A program made the translations under genes and the position numbers. The notes beneath the pieces are model-generated. The model did no database searches and was not told where the DNA came from. It saw nothing but the letters and a program-made list of their open reading frames with translations. From Chryseobacterium culicis (GTDB lineage Bacteria; Bacteroidota; Bacteroidia; Flavobacteriales; Weeksellaceae), in contig NZ_PCPP01000001.1 in the NCBI RefSeq assembly GCF_002979755.1, positions 218,665 through 282,664 of the forward strand: a stretch of DNA of 64,000 nt, in the 5' to 3' direction. This document shows, piece by piece, positions 1 to 9,218 of this stretch (positions within the stretch are counted from its first letter, which is position 1; every line of letters starts with the position of its first letter).

Positions 1-26
1 GGTGTTTTTTTATGATGTGATTACTT

Positions 27-806
27 TTATTGTTGTTGTTCAGAAGTTTGTTTTTGATCATCTGGTCTGTTATCTCGTCCATAAATCTGAAAGTTGAATA
101 CAAAAGATTTGTTTCTGTAAGAAGCATTTAAGTAAGGATAATGAGGATTTCTTGCAAAAGCAGCTCTGGAAGGAAGAATAATTACTCCCTGTAAGTTATA
201 AGGTGTTTCACTGGAAAGATTATTGAATGCTTTGAATTTCTGTAAAGCTTCTCTGAAACCAGGAATTTGATAATACTTTGCTTTTTTTGCTGCATCAGTT
301 GTACCAGCATCCAGTATTGATTTCTTTACGTAATAAAACATAGGGTCAATAGCAGGAATACCACTTCCGTCAATAGTATTTAAAAAGGTAGCTTTTGATG
401 TAAATGAAGTGTTTCCGTCAGAATTAACTGCCAGATAAGAGTAAGCTCTTCCCATGAATTTGATAATATCATCAGTTTTGATGGTCTGATCATAAACAGG
501 ATCAGGATTAACAGGAGGCTGAGCACCGTTTCTAACGATATAGATAGCTCCCGAAGGAAGTGTTACAGGTGACAGTTCAGATAATTTTTTTTCGTTATCA
601 TCCGCTGTATCCGTAGAACTGAAGGCTTTTATATTACCCTGTGCATCCAGATAATTATCATCCATGAATTTCTTAATGGCCTGATCATCATAGGTATTTT
701 GTGTATTAATGTCTTCCGGCTCTACATAGGTTGACACATCATCATCTTTCTTACAAGCAGAAAAACACAAAGATCCTGCAAGGATATATAAAAATATTTT
801 TTTCAT
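27..806 (-). CDS. Surface lipoprotein, possibly degenerate FKBP-like
   Basis: A 259-residue lipoprotein. The N-terminus has a short charged start, a hydrophobic stretch and the lipobox SLCFSAC at about residues 12-18. The Cys is followed by KKDDD, which resembles the lipoprotein export signal that sends flavobacterial lipoproteins to the cell surface. The C-terminal third (GVIILPSRAAFARN and the Tyr/Phe-rich end) resembles the last strands of FKBP-type prolyl isomerases found as lipoproteins in this group, but I cannot place the catalytic pocket. Enzymatic activity is therefore doubtful. The gene is divergent from the S4-domain gene, with 55 bases between starts. The ATG precedes a normal signal peptide. 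The tail is Gln-rich. Lipoprotein status is well supported; the FKBP relationship is inference. Confidence 0.75.
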   Translation of the reverse strand: MKKIFLYILAGSLCFSACKKDDDVSTYVEPEDINTQNTYDDQAIKKFMDDNYLDAQGNIKAFSSTDTADDNEKKLSELSPVTLPSGAIYIVRNGAQPPVNPDPVYDQTIKTDDIIKFMGRAYSYLAVNSDGNTSFTSKATFLNTIDGSGIPAIDPMFYYVKKSILDAGTTDAAKKAKYYQIPGFREALQKFKAFNNLSSETPYNLQGVIILPSRAAFARNPHYPYLNASYRNKSFVFNFQIYGRDNRPDDQKQTSEQQQ

Positions 807-861
807 TTCAAAAAACTTTAATTACTTTACAAATAATATAACGGCAAAAGTATAAAAAAAT

Positions 862-1302
862 ATGAGAATAGATAAATTTTTATGGAGCATTCGTTTTTAT
901 AAGACGAGAAGTATTGCAGCAGAGGAGATTAAAAAGAATAGAGTTTCTATAGGAACGTCTGCCGTAAAGTCATCTAAAGAGGTAAAAGAAGGAGATACTA
1001 TTAAAATCCGTAAGAATCAAATTGATTATAAAATAAAAGTAATTCAGATACCTAAAAGCAGAATAGGAGCCAAGCTGGTGCCTCTTCATATTAAGGATGT
1101 GACAGATAAAGAACAGTACGAACTGTTGAAACTTCGTAAAATGTCACAAGATTATTACAGAAATAAAGGCGAGGGAAGACCAACCAAAAAAGACAGAAGA
1201 GAAATGGACGATTACGTAGGTAACGATATCGATTCTGACTTTACGGATTGGGATGACTTCTTTGGTGAGACAGGTGGCGAAGCTGGTGATGAAGATCAAT
1301 AA
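862..1302 (+). CDS. S4-domain RNA-binding protein (Hsp15-like)
   Basis: A 146-residue cytoplasmic protein with an S4 RNA-binding domain at the N-terminus (MRIDKFLWSIRFYKTRSIA, then a conserved SIGTSAVKSSKEVKEGD segment over about residues 1-55). This is the arrangement of the Hsp15/YrfH-like family, which binds RNA and in E. coli recycles stalled 50S subunits. The middle is basic (RKMSQDYYRNKGEGRPTKKDRRE) and the C-terminus very acidic (DDYVGNDIDSDFTDWDD), typical of the Bacteroidota version. It is convergent with the shikimate kinase gene and shares a bidirectional terminator with it. Family assignment is firm; the exact RNA target is unknown. Confidence 0.88.
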   Translation: MRIDKFLWSIRFYKTRSIAAEEIKKNRVSIGTSAVKSSKEVKEGDTIKIRKNQIDYKIKVIQIPKSRIGAKLVPLHIKDVTDKEQYELLKLRKMSQDYYRNKGEGRPTKKDRREMDDYVGNDIDSDFTDWDDFFGETGGEAGDEDQ

Positions 1303-1309
1303 ATAAAAT

Positions 1310-1336
1310 AAAAAAGCTCTAGAGATAGAGCTTTTC
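1310..1336. terminator. Bidirectional terminator between S4 gene and aroK
   Basis: AAAAAGCTCTA, a GAGA loop, then TAGAGCTTTT form a perfect hairpin with A and T tracts on either side. It can end transcription from both convergent genes. The aroK stop codon lies inside the stem. Confidence 0.85.
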
Positions 1337-1834
1337 TACTATTTCGTTAACAATGTCCTCCGGTTCTCTGGAATCTGTTCCTACAGTATACTGTGCTTTG
1401 CTGTAAAATTGATTTCTTTCAAATAAATGCTTTGCAATGAATTCCGGAAGGTCTTCATCCGAGATATTGGCAATCAATGGTCTTTTTTCTTTCTGTTTTG
1501 AAAGTCTTTCTACCAATGTTCCTACCGATGTTCTTAAGAAAAAACTTTTGGAATTGTGATTAATGATCTCCATGTTATTATAATACACAGGAGTTCCTCC
1601 GCCAAGGCTTAAAACTACATTTTCTTCCGAAGCCAATATCTCTTCCAAGGCTTCTCTTTCCAGTTTTCTAAAGTAAATCTCTCCCTTTTTTTCAAAAATT
1701 TCCGGGATGGTTAATTTGTTTCTTCTTGAAATCTCTTTATCGAGGTCAATTAATTTAAAATTGATTTTTTCGCTTAATATTTTGGAAATGTGAGATTTGC
1801 CACTTCCCATGTATCCGATCAATGAAATTACCAT
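1319..1834 (-). CDS. aroK: Shikimate kinase
   Basis: A 171-residue P-loop kinase that phosphorylates shikimate at the 3-OH using ATP, the fifth step of the chorismate pathway. The Walker A motif GYMGSGKS is at residues 7-14. The shikimate-binding DLDKEI follows, then FRKLERE and the SLGGGTP motif near residue 75-82. The LID segment with KEKRPLI closes over ATP. Length matches monofunctional AroK/AroL enzymes. It sits alone between a convergent neighbour and a tRNA operon, so no aromatic-pathway operon is visible. Function is confidently assigned. Confidence 0.95.
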   Translation of the reverse strand: MVISLIGYMGSGKSHISKILSEKINFKLIDLDKEISRRNKLTIPEIFEKKGEIYFRKLEREALEEILASEENVVLSLGGGTPVYYNNMEIINHNSKSFFLRTSVGTLVERLSKQKEKRPLIANISDEDLPEFIAKHLFERNQFYSKAQYTVGTDSREPEDIVNEIVEKLYL

Positions 1835-1866
1835 GAATTTTTTTTAAACAAATTTGCGAAAAAGTT

Positions 1867-1896
1867 TTGAGATAAAGAAAAAAGTTATATCTTTGC
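1867..1896 (+). promoter_or_regulatory. Promoter of tRNA-Lys/Leu/Lys operon
   Basis: TTTG at 1867-1870 and TATCTTTG at 1889-1896, separated by 18 bases, match the Bacteroidota housekeeping promoter (TTTG, about 19 bases, TAnnTTTG). Transcription would start about 50 bases before the first tRNA. Confidence 0.8.
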
Positions 1897-1949
1897 ACCA
1901 CTTAAAACAAGGGACATTACTTAAATGAAAACTTGTTGCATAAGTGGCC

Positions 1950-2022
1950 GACTCGGTAGCTCAGCTGGTAGAGCAATACACTTTTAATGTATGGGTCCTG
2001 GGTTCGAATCCCAGCCGGGTCA
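1950..2022 (+). tRNA. tRNA-Lys (anticodon TTT)
   Basis: A 73-base cloverleaf. The acceptor arms GACTCGG and CCGGGTC pair with one T-G wobble, the anticodon stem is ATACA/TGTAT around loop CTTTTAA (anticodon TTT), and the T loop is GGTTCGAATCC. The discriminator base is A and CCA is not encoded. It is identical to the copies at 2196 and 7073. Confidence 0.97.
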
Positions 2023-2057
2023 CTAGCAATAAATATTACAAATTTTGTGATTTTATT

Positions 2058-2140
2058 GCCTGCGTGGTGAAATTGGTAGACACGCCATCTTGAGGGGGTG
2101 GTTTCCTAAGGATGTGCTGGTTCGAGTCCAGTCGCAGGCA
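2058..2140 (+). tRNA. tRNA-Leu (anticodon GAG)
   Basis: An 83-base type II tRNA. The acceptor arms GCCTGCG and CGCAGGC pair fully. The anticodon stem CCATC/GGTGG encloses TTGAGGG (anticodon GAG). A long variable arm and a GGTTCGAGTCC T loop follow. CCA is not encoded. It is in the middle of the Lys-Leu-Lys operon. Confidence 0.96.
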
Positions 2141-2195
2141 CTGCAAAGAAAATTTTATAATTAATATTGAAATTTATTTCATTTTAATTGTGGCC

Positions 2196-2268
2196 GACTC
2201 GGTAGCTCAGCTGGTAGAGCAATACACTTTTAATGTATGGGTCCTGGGTTCGAATCCCAGCCGGGTCA
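2196..2268 (+). tRNA. tRNA-Lys (anticodon TTT), second copy
   Basis: Identical over 73 bases to the tRNA at 1950, with the same GGCC before the acceptor stem. It is the last gene of the tRNA operon and is followed directly by a terminator. Confidence 0.97.
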
Positions 2269-2276
2269 CTTCATAT

Positions 2277-2312
2277 GGACAAATCATTTTATGAATGGTT
2301 TGTCCTTTTTTT
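2277..2312 (+). terminator. Terminator of the tRNA operon
   Basis: GGACAAATCATT pairs with AATGGTTTGTCC (one wobble) across a short loop and is followed by a run of seven T. Almost the same hairpin follows the third tRNA-Lys at 7152. Confidence 0.88.
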
Positions 2313-3582
2313 ATTTAGGGAAACAGATCTTGTATTTAGAGTGAATATTAATAAACAGATCTGATGGTATATATAATTTTCTTAAATCTTCAACCAGAGA
2401 GAAAAGCAATACTAATTATTAGGGTCATGAAATGCTCTGGCTGAAGAAAAGTAAATATATTGTAAGAACTTGGTTTCTTTGAAGTGTAATACAAAATTAA
2501 TCCTTAACTATTTTGTTGCCTAAATAATGCCTACATCACAGGTACATCATTTGCTTGAAACAGTGAAATTTATTAGTGTTATATGTGGCTGTTTTTTGAA
2601 AAGGAAGTTGCCAACATGAGCCAATTCTAGCAAAATTTTGTCATTGATTTCCCTGACTTATTATTTTGAGAATATAGATTGTCTATATTCTAGATATAAT
2701 GTATTCTATAAGTACAATTTAATTTTCTTTTCTGCGAATTGTAGATATATTCAAACTTTATTGACCTGTATCTCTATTTGTACTGCCAGTTATAGAAGCA
2801 GTTGTTTCTTATATTAAAGAGATAAAGCGTATTTATTTAATGTGTTTTTATAGTGAGTTTGTATTGTTATTTAATGAGACAAGAAAATCATAATATACTT
2901 AAAAAAATGCACAAACGATGATTGAATGATGTATGTATGATGTAGTATAGTCCATAGATTTCGCTCCAATAATCTTAATATTGTTATAAATTATTTTTAT
3001 TGAAATTTTCACAAATGATTTTAATATTATTGAATTGAATCAAAAATGAGTATTCCTATTCATTTACGGCCAATAGTTTGAATAGCAATGTAATATAGTA
3101 ATCCATGGATATGCAGCCTCAAAGCTTAAGTGTAAATATGTTTCTTTACTTAGAAAAATAAATTACGGTATGTTGTCAAAAAATTGAATGATATATCTAC
3201 TTCATTAAATCGTATAAAATAAAAACTAAACAATATTCAGATAGGGAGATAATTTAAGTTAAGTAGAAATACTAATTATAAATGGAAAAAAGCTTCTTAA
3301 ATCAAGCGATTATTTAAAAGTTATTTTCAGTGTGTAAATATTTTAAAGGATACAAAAATAGTATATATTATTTTATATGTCTGATATTCAGCTGTTTTAT
3401 TGGGTGGTGTATTTTTGATGTATGTGTTTTTAGAGACAGGGTTGCTGTTTTTTTGCAAATTTGTGCATATAATTCTACTCTTAAAAATACCTACACAAAT
3501 GATTGAAAAAACCAGTACTTACAAAAGGTGAAAAAACATATCTAAAGAATCACATTTTTTAAGTTTAATCACCCAAAAGCAA
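2313..3582. other. Long AT-rich intergenic region
   Basis: About 1.27 kb with no open frame I can support on either strand, no tRNA-like fold and no long repeat. Stop codons are dense in all frames. It could be decayed coding sequence, but I recognise no remnant. Confidence 0.5.
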
Positions 3583-4047
3583 TTGATGAAAAAATTACTT
3601 ATTATTTTAATTTCCAGTTATATTATTTGTTCTTGCAACACCCAGATAGAAACTAATACATTCACTACACATTCTTCTCTTATATTCTACAAAATAGCAG
3701 ATAATTATTTTGTTAAAAATAACTATGACATTAGAGGATTTACTGAAAAGGTAATCTCAACAGAAAATGAATTCAACCAAATTTTTGATATGGCTTCCTT
3801 TATGGGGAAAAATAGAAAGCCAACTCCCATTGATTTTTCAAGAGAAAAGGTAGTGGTTTTACTACATCCTGCAACGAATAGATCTGTTGAACTCATTCCT
3901 TTAAAATTGGAAGAAAATGAGAAAATGCAGGCTGTTTATTATTACAAACTAAGAACAGGAGAGCAAAGTAGTTTTGAAACGAAACCAAAACTGATTATTA
4001 TTGTGAGTAATGATATTAATAAAATCCTTTTCAAGAAAGTTGATTAG
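3583..4047 (+). CDS. Lipoprotein with PrcB-like C-terminal domain
   Basis: A 154-residue lipoprotein. A Lys-rich start and hydrophobic core lead to the lipobox SYIICSC near residue 18. The C-terminal half (IDFSREKVVVLLHP, later EQSSFETKPKLIIIVS) has the pattern of the PrcB C-terminal domain family, a small beta domain first named from a Treponema protease complex subunit. The mid-region FDMASFMGKNRKPTPIDF is the same arrangement seen in many small Chryseobacterium lipoproteins. It is preceded by 1.2 kb of non-coding DNA and followed by a TPR regulator on the same strand. The family is recognised from pattern only; function is unknown. Confidence 0.65.
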   Translation: MMKKLLIILISSYIICSCNTQIETNTFTTHSSLIFYKIADNYFVKNNYDIRGFTEKVISTENEFNQIFDMASFMGKNRKPTPIDFSREKVVVLLHPATNRSVELIPLKLEENEKMQAVYYYKLRTGEQSSFETKPKLIIIVSNDINKILFKKVD

Positions 4048-4192
4048 TAATTATAATATCATATGAGTATTTATTTTGTAGATAACTATCATTATTGTTA
4101 AGTAATATATAATTAAGGTGTAGGATTTTCAGATATTTATGTGTATTTCAACCTTAAAACTGTATACCAACCTCCAAACTATATTTTTCACT

Positions 4193-5662
4193 ATGTATTG
4201 TTCAGCAAAAATTAGTAAAGCATTATATTGTCTTCTTTTTGTCTTTTGTTTTACAAGGTTATTTTCTCAGAAGTATACTTTAATGCAGCTTGATACTCTT
4301 TTGATCAAGAAAAATGAAGAACTTCGTACCATAATATCAAACAAGGATCTGATCCTGTGGAATGAAAATCTTGTAAAAATCTCCATTGAAAATAATTATC
4401 CTAAAGGAGAAGCGTTGGGGTATGCCAATATTGCCAATAGGTTGTGGCTAATAGGAGATTTCAAAAAAAGTTTAGATTATTTAAATAAAGCGGTAGAAAA
4501 ATCTAAAAATATTAATGATGATTTTCTAGAAGGTAAGATTAATCAGGAATTTGCTCAGGTTTATAACGCGATGAAGCTTAATAAATTAGCTCTGGATTAT
4601 AATTCGAAAGCGATGGAGTATGCTTTGAAACTCAAAAAAGATAATCAGGACTGCCGTTTTTTTTTAAGATATGTGTACTCTACCCGGGCCTCTTATTTGG
4701 CTGAACCTTATCAGGTTGATTCTTCTTTTATTTATTTGCATAAAGCAATGAAATTGGAAGCAAATCCCTTGGATGTCGCTAATATTGCAAGACATTACGT
4801 TTGGCATGATAAAAATATTGATTCTGCAAACTATTATTTTAAAAAATCCTTTATTCTTTTAGAATCTAAAAAATTTAAACATAATAAGTTTCAAAGAGCA
4901 GTTGTTTTATATAACTATGGGGGCTTCCTTGAAACTCAAAATAAGTATAATGAGGCCATTGATACTTGTAAAGTGTCATTAAGATTGGCAAAAGAAGTTG
5001 GCAGGCCCAAATTGATTCTAAATGACTTTAAATTATTAGCCAGTCTTTACAAAAAGATCCATGAACTGGATCTTGAAAATCAATATTTAAATAAGTCAAC
5101 TTCATTGAAAGATAGCCTGGATAATAACCAGAATAAAGCAGTTATTCTGGCCATTGACAGTATGGAGAAGAAAAAACTTGATGAAAAGAGAAAAACTGAA
5201 AATAATGCTTTATTATATGAAAGTATCTCTGTAATAATAATTTTTCTGCTATGCATTTATTTCTATCTGCAAATCAAAAAAAAGAAGGCCAAACTTACAC
5301 AAAGTAATGAAATAATTATTCAAAAAGAAGAGGAAACAATAGATTTAAAAAGAAAACTTAGCGAAAATCATGAAGTTATAATTCAGCTTGCCAGGGATAA
5401 TAATATTGGTTTTTTAGCAAAATTTCAAGAGTCATATCCGGAAGTATGTCAGAAGCTGCATATGGTTAATGCCAAGCTTTCTAAATCTGATTTATCATTC
5501 TGTGCCATGATATGGCTTGGATTTTCTTCAAAAGAAATTGCACAATGTACCTCCATGGAACATAGATCTGTACAGACAAAAAAATATAGATTACGTAAAA
5601 AACTATTCCTTGAGAATGAAACAGATTTGTATTATTTTATCAGGTCAATATCACAATTTTAA
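4193..5662 (+). CDS. TPR-TM-HTH membrane transcription regulator (copy 1)
   Basis: I choose the ATG at 4193, because it begins a clean signal peptide (MYCSAKISKALYC, hydrophobic core, ending LFSQ); an upstream ATG at 4139 is in frame but adds 18 residues in front of it. The 489-residue product has TPR-type helix pairs over about residues 35-310, a transmembrane segment near 345-362 (SVIIIFLLCIYFYL), a Lys-rich coiled linker and a C-terminal LuxR-like HTH (LSFCAMIWLGFSSKEIAQ, then VQTKKYRLRKKL). Topology implies a periplasmic TPR sensor and a cytoplasmic DNA-binding tail. Two paralogs lie at 9219 and 10881. The ligand and targets are unknown. Confidence 0.8.
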   Translation: MYCSAKISKALYCLLFVFCFTRLFSQKYTLMQLDTLLIKKNEELRTIISNKDLILWNENLVKISIENNYPKGEALGYANIANRLWLIGDFKKSLDYLNKAVEKSKNINDDFLEGKINQEFAQVYNAMKLNKLALDYNSKAMEYALKLKKDNQDCRFFLRYVYSTRASYLAEPYQVDSSFIYLHKAMKLEANPLDVANIARHYVWHDKNIDSANYYFKKSFILLESKKFKHNKFQRAVVLYNYGGFLETQNKYNEAIDTCKVSLRLAKEVGRPKLILNDFKLLASLYKKIHELDLENQYLNKSTSLKDSLDNNQNKAVILAIDSMEKKKLDEKRKTENNALLYESISVIIIFLLCIYFYLQIKKKKAKLTQSNEIIIQKEEETIDLKRKLSENHEVIIQLARDNNIGFLAKFQESYPEVCQKLHMVNAKLSKSDLSFCAMIWLGFSSKEIAQCTSMEHRSVQTKKYRLRKKLFLENETDLYYFIRSISQF

Positions 5663-5720
5663 ACTAATGTGTAATATTATGTGCAATAATGGAAACGCAA
5701 ATATGAATAATACTTTAAGA

Positions 5721-5771
5721 AAATAAACAGGTTGGGTCGTAATTTAAAATTACGACCCGACCTGTTTATTT
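5721..5771. terminator. Large bidirectional terminator
   Basis: Two 25-base arms with a single T-G wobble around a 1-base centre, AAATAAACAGGT at one end and ACCTGTTTATTT at the other. It lies between the convergent genes ending at 5662 and 5853. Confidence 0.85.
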
Positions 5772-5852
5772 AAAAAAGACGAATTTTTAAGAACTTTAGT
5801 GTTTGAATTCGCTTTTGCTCACATTATTTCCAGTGAATTTGTTTCATGATTT

Positions 5853-6587
5853 TTATCTTAGTCGTTTCACAGACATCTGTGTAACAGGACCGGATCCTGT
5901 AGTTCCAGAGCTATGGGATCTTATTACTGTATCAGAAGTATTTGCGGCTCTGAATGAATATGTTTTAGAAGTTGACATAGGAATCGATGTGATTAAGGTA
6001 TAAGTTTGTAGTTGATTTGTTGGTACTGAATAAAAGTCATTAACCCTGGCCACCCAATTGCCGGTTTGGTTATCCCAAATACCAATGGTTGGATTACTAC
6101 CATTATTTGTATATAACTGCACATTCATTGTAATCAGGTAAACACCATCAGCAGATACGCTAAATGAATTGGTTGTAGATGAACCTGTATATTTACTCTC
6201 ATTATCTATAATCACATTGGTTAAATTTCCTATAGCTGTTGCTGGGCCAGTACCAGATATTGTAAAATCACCTGTCATTTGCGCAGATATCTCCTGAGCT
6301 ACCAAAAACTGACCGTTTACAGCAATTACTGTTCCTGTAGCATTCGGAACCCCTGCTAAAGTCTGCCATGAGGGTGCTGTACCAGGACCATTGGATTTAA
6401 GTACCTGTCCTGCGGTTCCTGCCGATCCTTCAGTAGTTGCAGTACCCCCCAGGTTAAGTTCATTGCCAAGCTGTAGTGATCCATTAACATGTAACATCTT
6501 TTGCGGGGTTGTTGTTCCTATCCCGACCTGAGATTTTACAAGAGTACAGGTAATGAGGATACCCGCGAGTAATAATTCTTTTTTCAT
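5853..6587 (-). CDS. Secreted protein with GIGTTTP motif and C1q/TNF-like domain
   Basis: A 244-residue exported protein. It has a signal peptide (ending VKSQ), then the flavobacterial motif VGIGTTTPQKMLHVNGSLQLG that opens many surface fibre-like and tail-fibre-like proteins. A Gly/Thr-rich linker includes AGQVLKSNGPGTAPSWQTL. Residues 105-244 look like a C1q/TNF-like jelly roll (FSVSADGVYLITMNVQLY, aromatic-rich strands and a Lys-Arg end). Such domains trimerise and often bind ligands; no enzymatic residues are seen. No T9SS tail is present. It is convergent with the TPR regulator. Export is well supported and the domain call is moderate. Confidence 0.7.
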   Translation of the reverse strand: MKKELLLAGILITCTLVKSQVGIGTTTPQKMLHVNGSLQLGNELNLGGTATTEGSAGTAGQVLKSNGPGTAPSWQTLAGVPNATGTVIAVNGQFLVAQEISAQMTGDFTISGTGPATAIGNLTNVIIDNESKYTGSSTTNSFSVSADGVYLITMNVQLYTNNGSNPTIGIWDNQTGNWVARVNDFYSVPTNQLQTYTLITSIPMSTSKTYSFRAANTSDTVIRSHSSGTTGSGPVTQMSVKRLR

Positions 6588-6998
6588 AATTGTTTTTTAT
6601 ATAATGATAAATAATTAATTGTATAATGAAATTAGTCGAGCTAATACTAAGATCACGAGGTGGGCAATGAGTTTCATTTTTCTAACTCAAGAACAAATTT
6701 ATGGCTATTAATCAATGTAAAAGCTTGTTTTGTATACATCAAATCTACATCTTGAATACATCAAACTTTATTATCTGGTAGAAATTTTTATTCCTAACGC
6801 TCTTTCTATAATGATTGACAGATTTAATATTTTTTTTAAAATATTTTTAAAAAGCTTGTTAATGGTATTTTTGAAGCAAATGATTTAATAAACAGGTATT
6901 TATATACGGAAAATAATGATTCTGATTTTGATCAATTAATATGGCTTGCCATTTTTGTAAGTTTATGCTAAATTTTTGAGTAAAAATGTGGAGGAAAA
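6588..6998. other. AT-rich intergenic region before tRNA-Lys 3
   Basis: About 400 bases upstream of both the C1q-like gene (minus strand) and the third tRNA-Lys. No open frame or RNA structure that I can support. Confidence 0.5.
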
Positions 6999-7029
6999 TT
7001 TGGATTTAGGGAAAATGTGTCTATCTTTG
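6999..7029 (+). promoter_or_regulatory. Promoter of third tRNA-Lys
   Basis: TTTG at 6999-7002 and TATCTTTG at 7022-7029 with 19 bases between them, the expected Bacteroidota spacing. The start would fall about 40 bases before the tRNA. Confidence 0.82.
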
Positions 7030-7072
7030 CAGTCCCTTAAATAAAGGGATTTGCTGAAAAAAGTAAGAGGCC

Positions 7073-7145
7073 GACTCGGTAGCTCAGCTGGTAGAGCAAT
7101 ACACTTTTAATGTATGGGTCCTGGGTTCGAATCCCAGCCGGGTCA
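7073..7145 (+). tRNA. tRNA-Lys (anticodon TTT), third copy
   Basis: Identical to the tRNAs at 1950 and 2196, including GGCC just before the acceptor stem. Here it is a single-gene unit with its own promoter and terminator. Confidence 0.97.
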
Positions 7146-7151
7146 CTTGAT

Positions 7152-7191
7152 ATGGACAAATCATTTTTTATAATGGTTTGTCCATTTTTTT
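7152..7191 (+). terminator. Terminator of third tRNA-Lys
   Basis: ATGGACAAA pairs with TTTGTCCAT across an AT-rich loop, followed by a T run. Closely similar to the hairpin after the second tRNA-Lys. Confidence 0.85.
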
Positions 7192-7247
7192 GTTCATAAC
7201 TTATTGATTTTTCTCCATGAAAATACAAGTCCAAGGATGTTTTTGGG

Positions 7248-8123
7248 TTAATGATTTAAAAGAAAAGCATTTAATTGACCTACTACATTTTCCCAAAGCC
7301 TGTCTTTCATATTTTTTTTGAAAAAACCAAAGTGGTCAATTTTCTTCAATCCTAATTCTGAAGGAACTAACTTCGTGAAAGTAATTTCTTCTTTACTATC
7401 AATATGCTCCCAATAAGATTCTGTATTTTTCTGACTTGATATGGTGTCATCTATCGTCCAATATAAATGAATAGGGAATGTATAATTCCTGAAATGCCCA
7501 ACCGGAACTGTTTTGCCATAAAACTTAGCATCGAAGAAGTAATTTTTCTTTTCCAACCAGCTGCGCCATTCATACACTACATTTTTAGGCAGGTTTTCCA
7601 TTAATCCAAAGGTTTTGGCTTTTACATATCCTGTCATTAAAATGCTTATAGGGGCAAAAAGGTAAAAATAAAAATAAGCTTTCATTCTGTAAGACAGTGG
7701 CATATTCATATAATAGCCGGCTGATACGGCGAAATTGATCATTCCTTTTACATGATCCAGATTTTTCATAAATCCGATTTGCTGTCCGCCAGCACTATGC
7801 CCAACAATGATAAACGGAAGTTCAGGAAATCTTTCGTTGAGAAAATCCTTGATAGCAGGCATATCTCTTACTCCATAGTCTGAAAATTTAAATTCACAGG
7901 TCTTTAAATTTCCGGAAAAAGAATCTCCGCTTCCTCTGTAATCCCAAAGACAGCACAGGAAATCATTTTCAGCAAGATAGGTAAGAAATGACAGGTAAAA
8001 TTCTTTCTTTGTTCCGGTACCACCGTTAAACTGAATTACAGCTTTTGGCTGATCCGGAATAAGGAGAATTCCTTTAAGCGGTATTCCGTCTTCGCATATC
8101 GTTTCAAAGCTTTCCGTTTTCAT
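7248..8123 (-). CDS. Alpha/beta hydrolase
   Basis: A 291-residue hydrolase of the serine aminopeptidase/lysophospholipase-like group. The nucleophile elbow is GHSAG at residues 108-112 with Ser110. Near the N-terminus are QFNGGTGTKKEFY (oxyanion region) and DYRGSGDS. Candidate acid and base residues sit in WTIDDTIS and KIDHFGFF near the C-terminus. The central part (SYRMKAYFYFYLFAPISILMTGY) is hydrophobic and may be a lid or membrane-associating helix. There is no signal peptide. It stands alone; substrate unknown. Confidence 0.85.
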   Translation of the reverse strand: MKTESFETICEDGIPLKGILLIPDQPKAVIQFNGGTGTKKEFYLSFLTYLAENDFLCCLWDYRGSGDSFSGNLKTCEFKFSDYGVRDMPAIKDFLNERFPELPFIIVGHSAGGQQIGFMKNLDHVKGMINFAVSAGYYMNMPLSYRMKAYFYFYLFAPISILMTGYVKAKTFGLMENLPKNVVYEWRSWLEKKNYFFDAKFYGKTVPVGHFRNYTFPIHLYWTIDDTISSQKNTESYWEHIDSKEEITFTKLVPSELGLKKIDHFGFFKKNMKDRLWENVVGQLNAFLLNH

Positions 8124-8308
8124 GTTGTATTTAACTTAAAAATCATGGGCTGTCATTAAGATTTTTTACAATGATCTCGTCTTAATGCACAATTACATTT
8201 CTTTTTTCAGGTTAAATTTAGCAAATGCAGGAATTCATTTATAATATTTAACTATGCAATACGTACTAGGTTTCCAAACGAAGTTTTTGAATGGTTGTAA
8301 ATTTTTAT

Positions 8309-8815
8309 TCAGACCTGATATTTCATGGTGATGTTGCTGATATTTTCAGTTGTGGGAGATTTTATTTCCAGAAATCCTGCTTTTTTATATAGTTTATAAG
8401 CTTTGTCATTTCCCGGAGTAACTTCTAAAAGAATTTCAATACCATGAAATGTATGAGAAGCTTCATCAATAACTGCTTCCAGTAATCCCTGTCCAATATT
8501 TTTTCCCTGAAATTCTTTTTTAATATACATTTGATAAATATTTCCGGTATTGTCCTCACCCTTCACAAAGCTGCAGATCCCTATAAGTTCTTCATCTGTA
8601 AAAGCTCCAAATACAAATCTTTCTCTCGTCTGCTTTTCAATATGGCTTTCCATTGGGAATTTTTCAATTTTCAGGGCTTCCTGATAGTTTGCTCCAAATG
8701 AATCAGGGAATTTTTCCAGACTTTCCAATCGGATGGTTCTGTAGATTTTGCTTTTCTCAGGAAGAAGTTTTCGAAAGTTAATATTTTTCATGGTTATCTT
8801 ATTTGTCATTTCCAT
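8309..8815 (-). CDS. GNAT family N-acetyltransferase
   Basis: A 168-residue protein with the GNAT fold. The acetyl-CoA pyrophosphate loop is in QMYIKKEFQGKNIGQGLLEA (Q-x-x-x-x-G-x-G form), followed by the C-terminal beta-alpha unit with DKAYKLYKKAGF. The start could be the first ATG or an in-frame ATG eight codons later; both keep the domain. It is a single gene between an alpha/beta hydrolase and a regulator on the other strand. The acceptor substrate cannot be told from sequence. Confidence 0.85.
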   Translation of the reverse strand: MEMTNKITMKNINFRKLLPEKSKIYRTIRLESLEKFPDSFGANYQEALKIEKFPMESHIEKQTRERFVFGAFTDEELIGICSFVKGEDNTGNIYQMYIKKEFQGKNIGQGLLEAVIDEASHTFHGIEILLEVTPGNDKAYKLYKKAGFLEIKSPTTENISNITMKYQV

Positions 8816-9218
8816 TTATACCCAATACAAAGGTGTGGATTATTTTGGCTTCCTCTTATATTTATCACTGAATTTTAAATCATTTCATGAAAATTTTAAA
8901 ACCTGCTGATCAATCTGTAACAAATTTCTTTTTAGATAGTCTTATTAAAAATAAAACATATACTTTTGATCAGAAATGCTTATATAAATGTTCTGTAAAT
9001 TTTAAAAAAAGTATTTGTTTAAGGGGAAAATCACATGGTTTTATTTGAATGTTACATTTTTGCAAAATAACCTGTTTATTTCATAATGAACATGATAAAA
9101 TATGTATATTTATAACACATATTGGGGAATAATATTGAAATAACGGTAGATAATTATCAACTTATTTATAAGAAAATGAATAGGTAGATATCTGGATATA
9201 TAAGGAAAAGTGGTGGTG
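8816..9218. other. Divergent intergenic region
   Basis: About 400 AT-rich bases between the GNAT gene (minus) and the TPR regulator (plus). It must hold both promoters, but I see no clear TAnnTTTG pair and no supported small gene. Confidence 0.4.

Noticed and set aside
2112..2294. 60-residue open frame over the tRNA cluster
   Set aside because: It is a reading of tRNA-Leu and tRNA-Lys sequence; a similar antisense frame at 7037-7234 covers the third tRNA.
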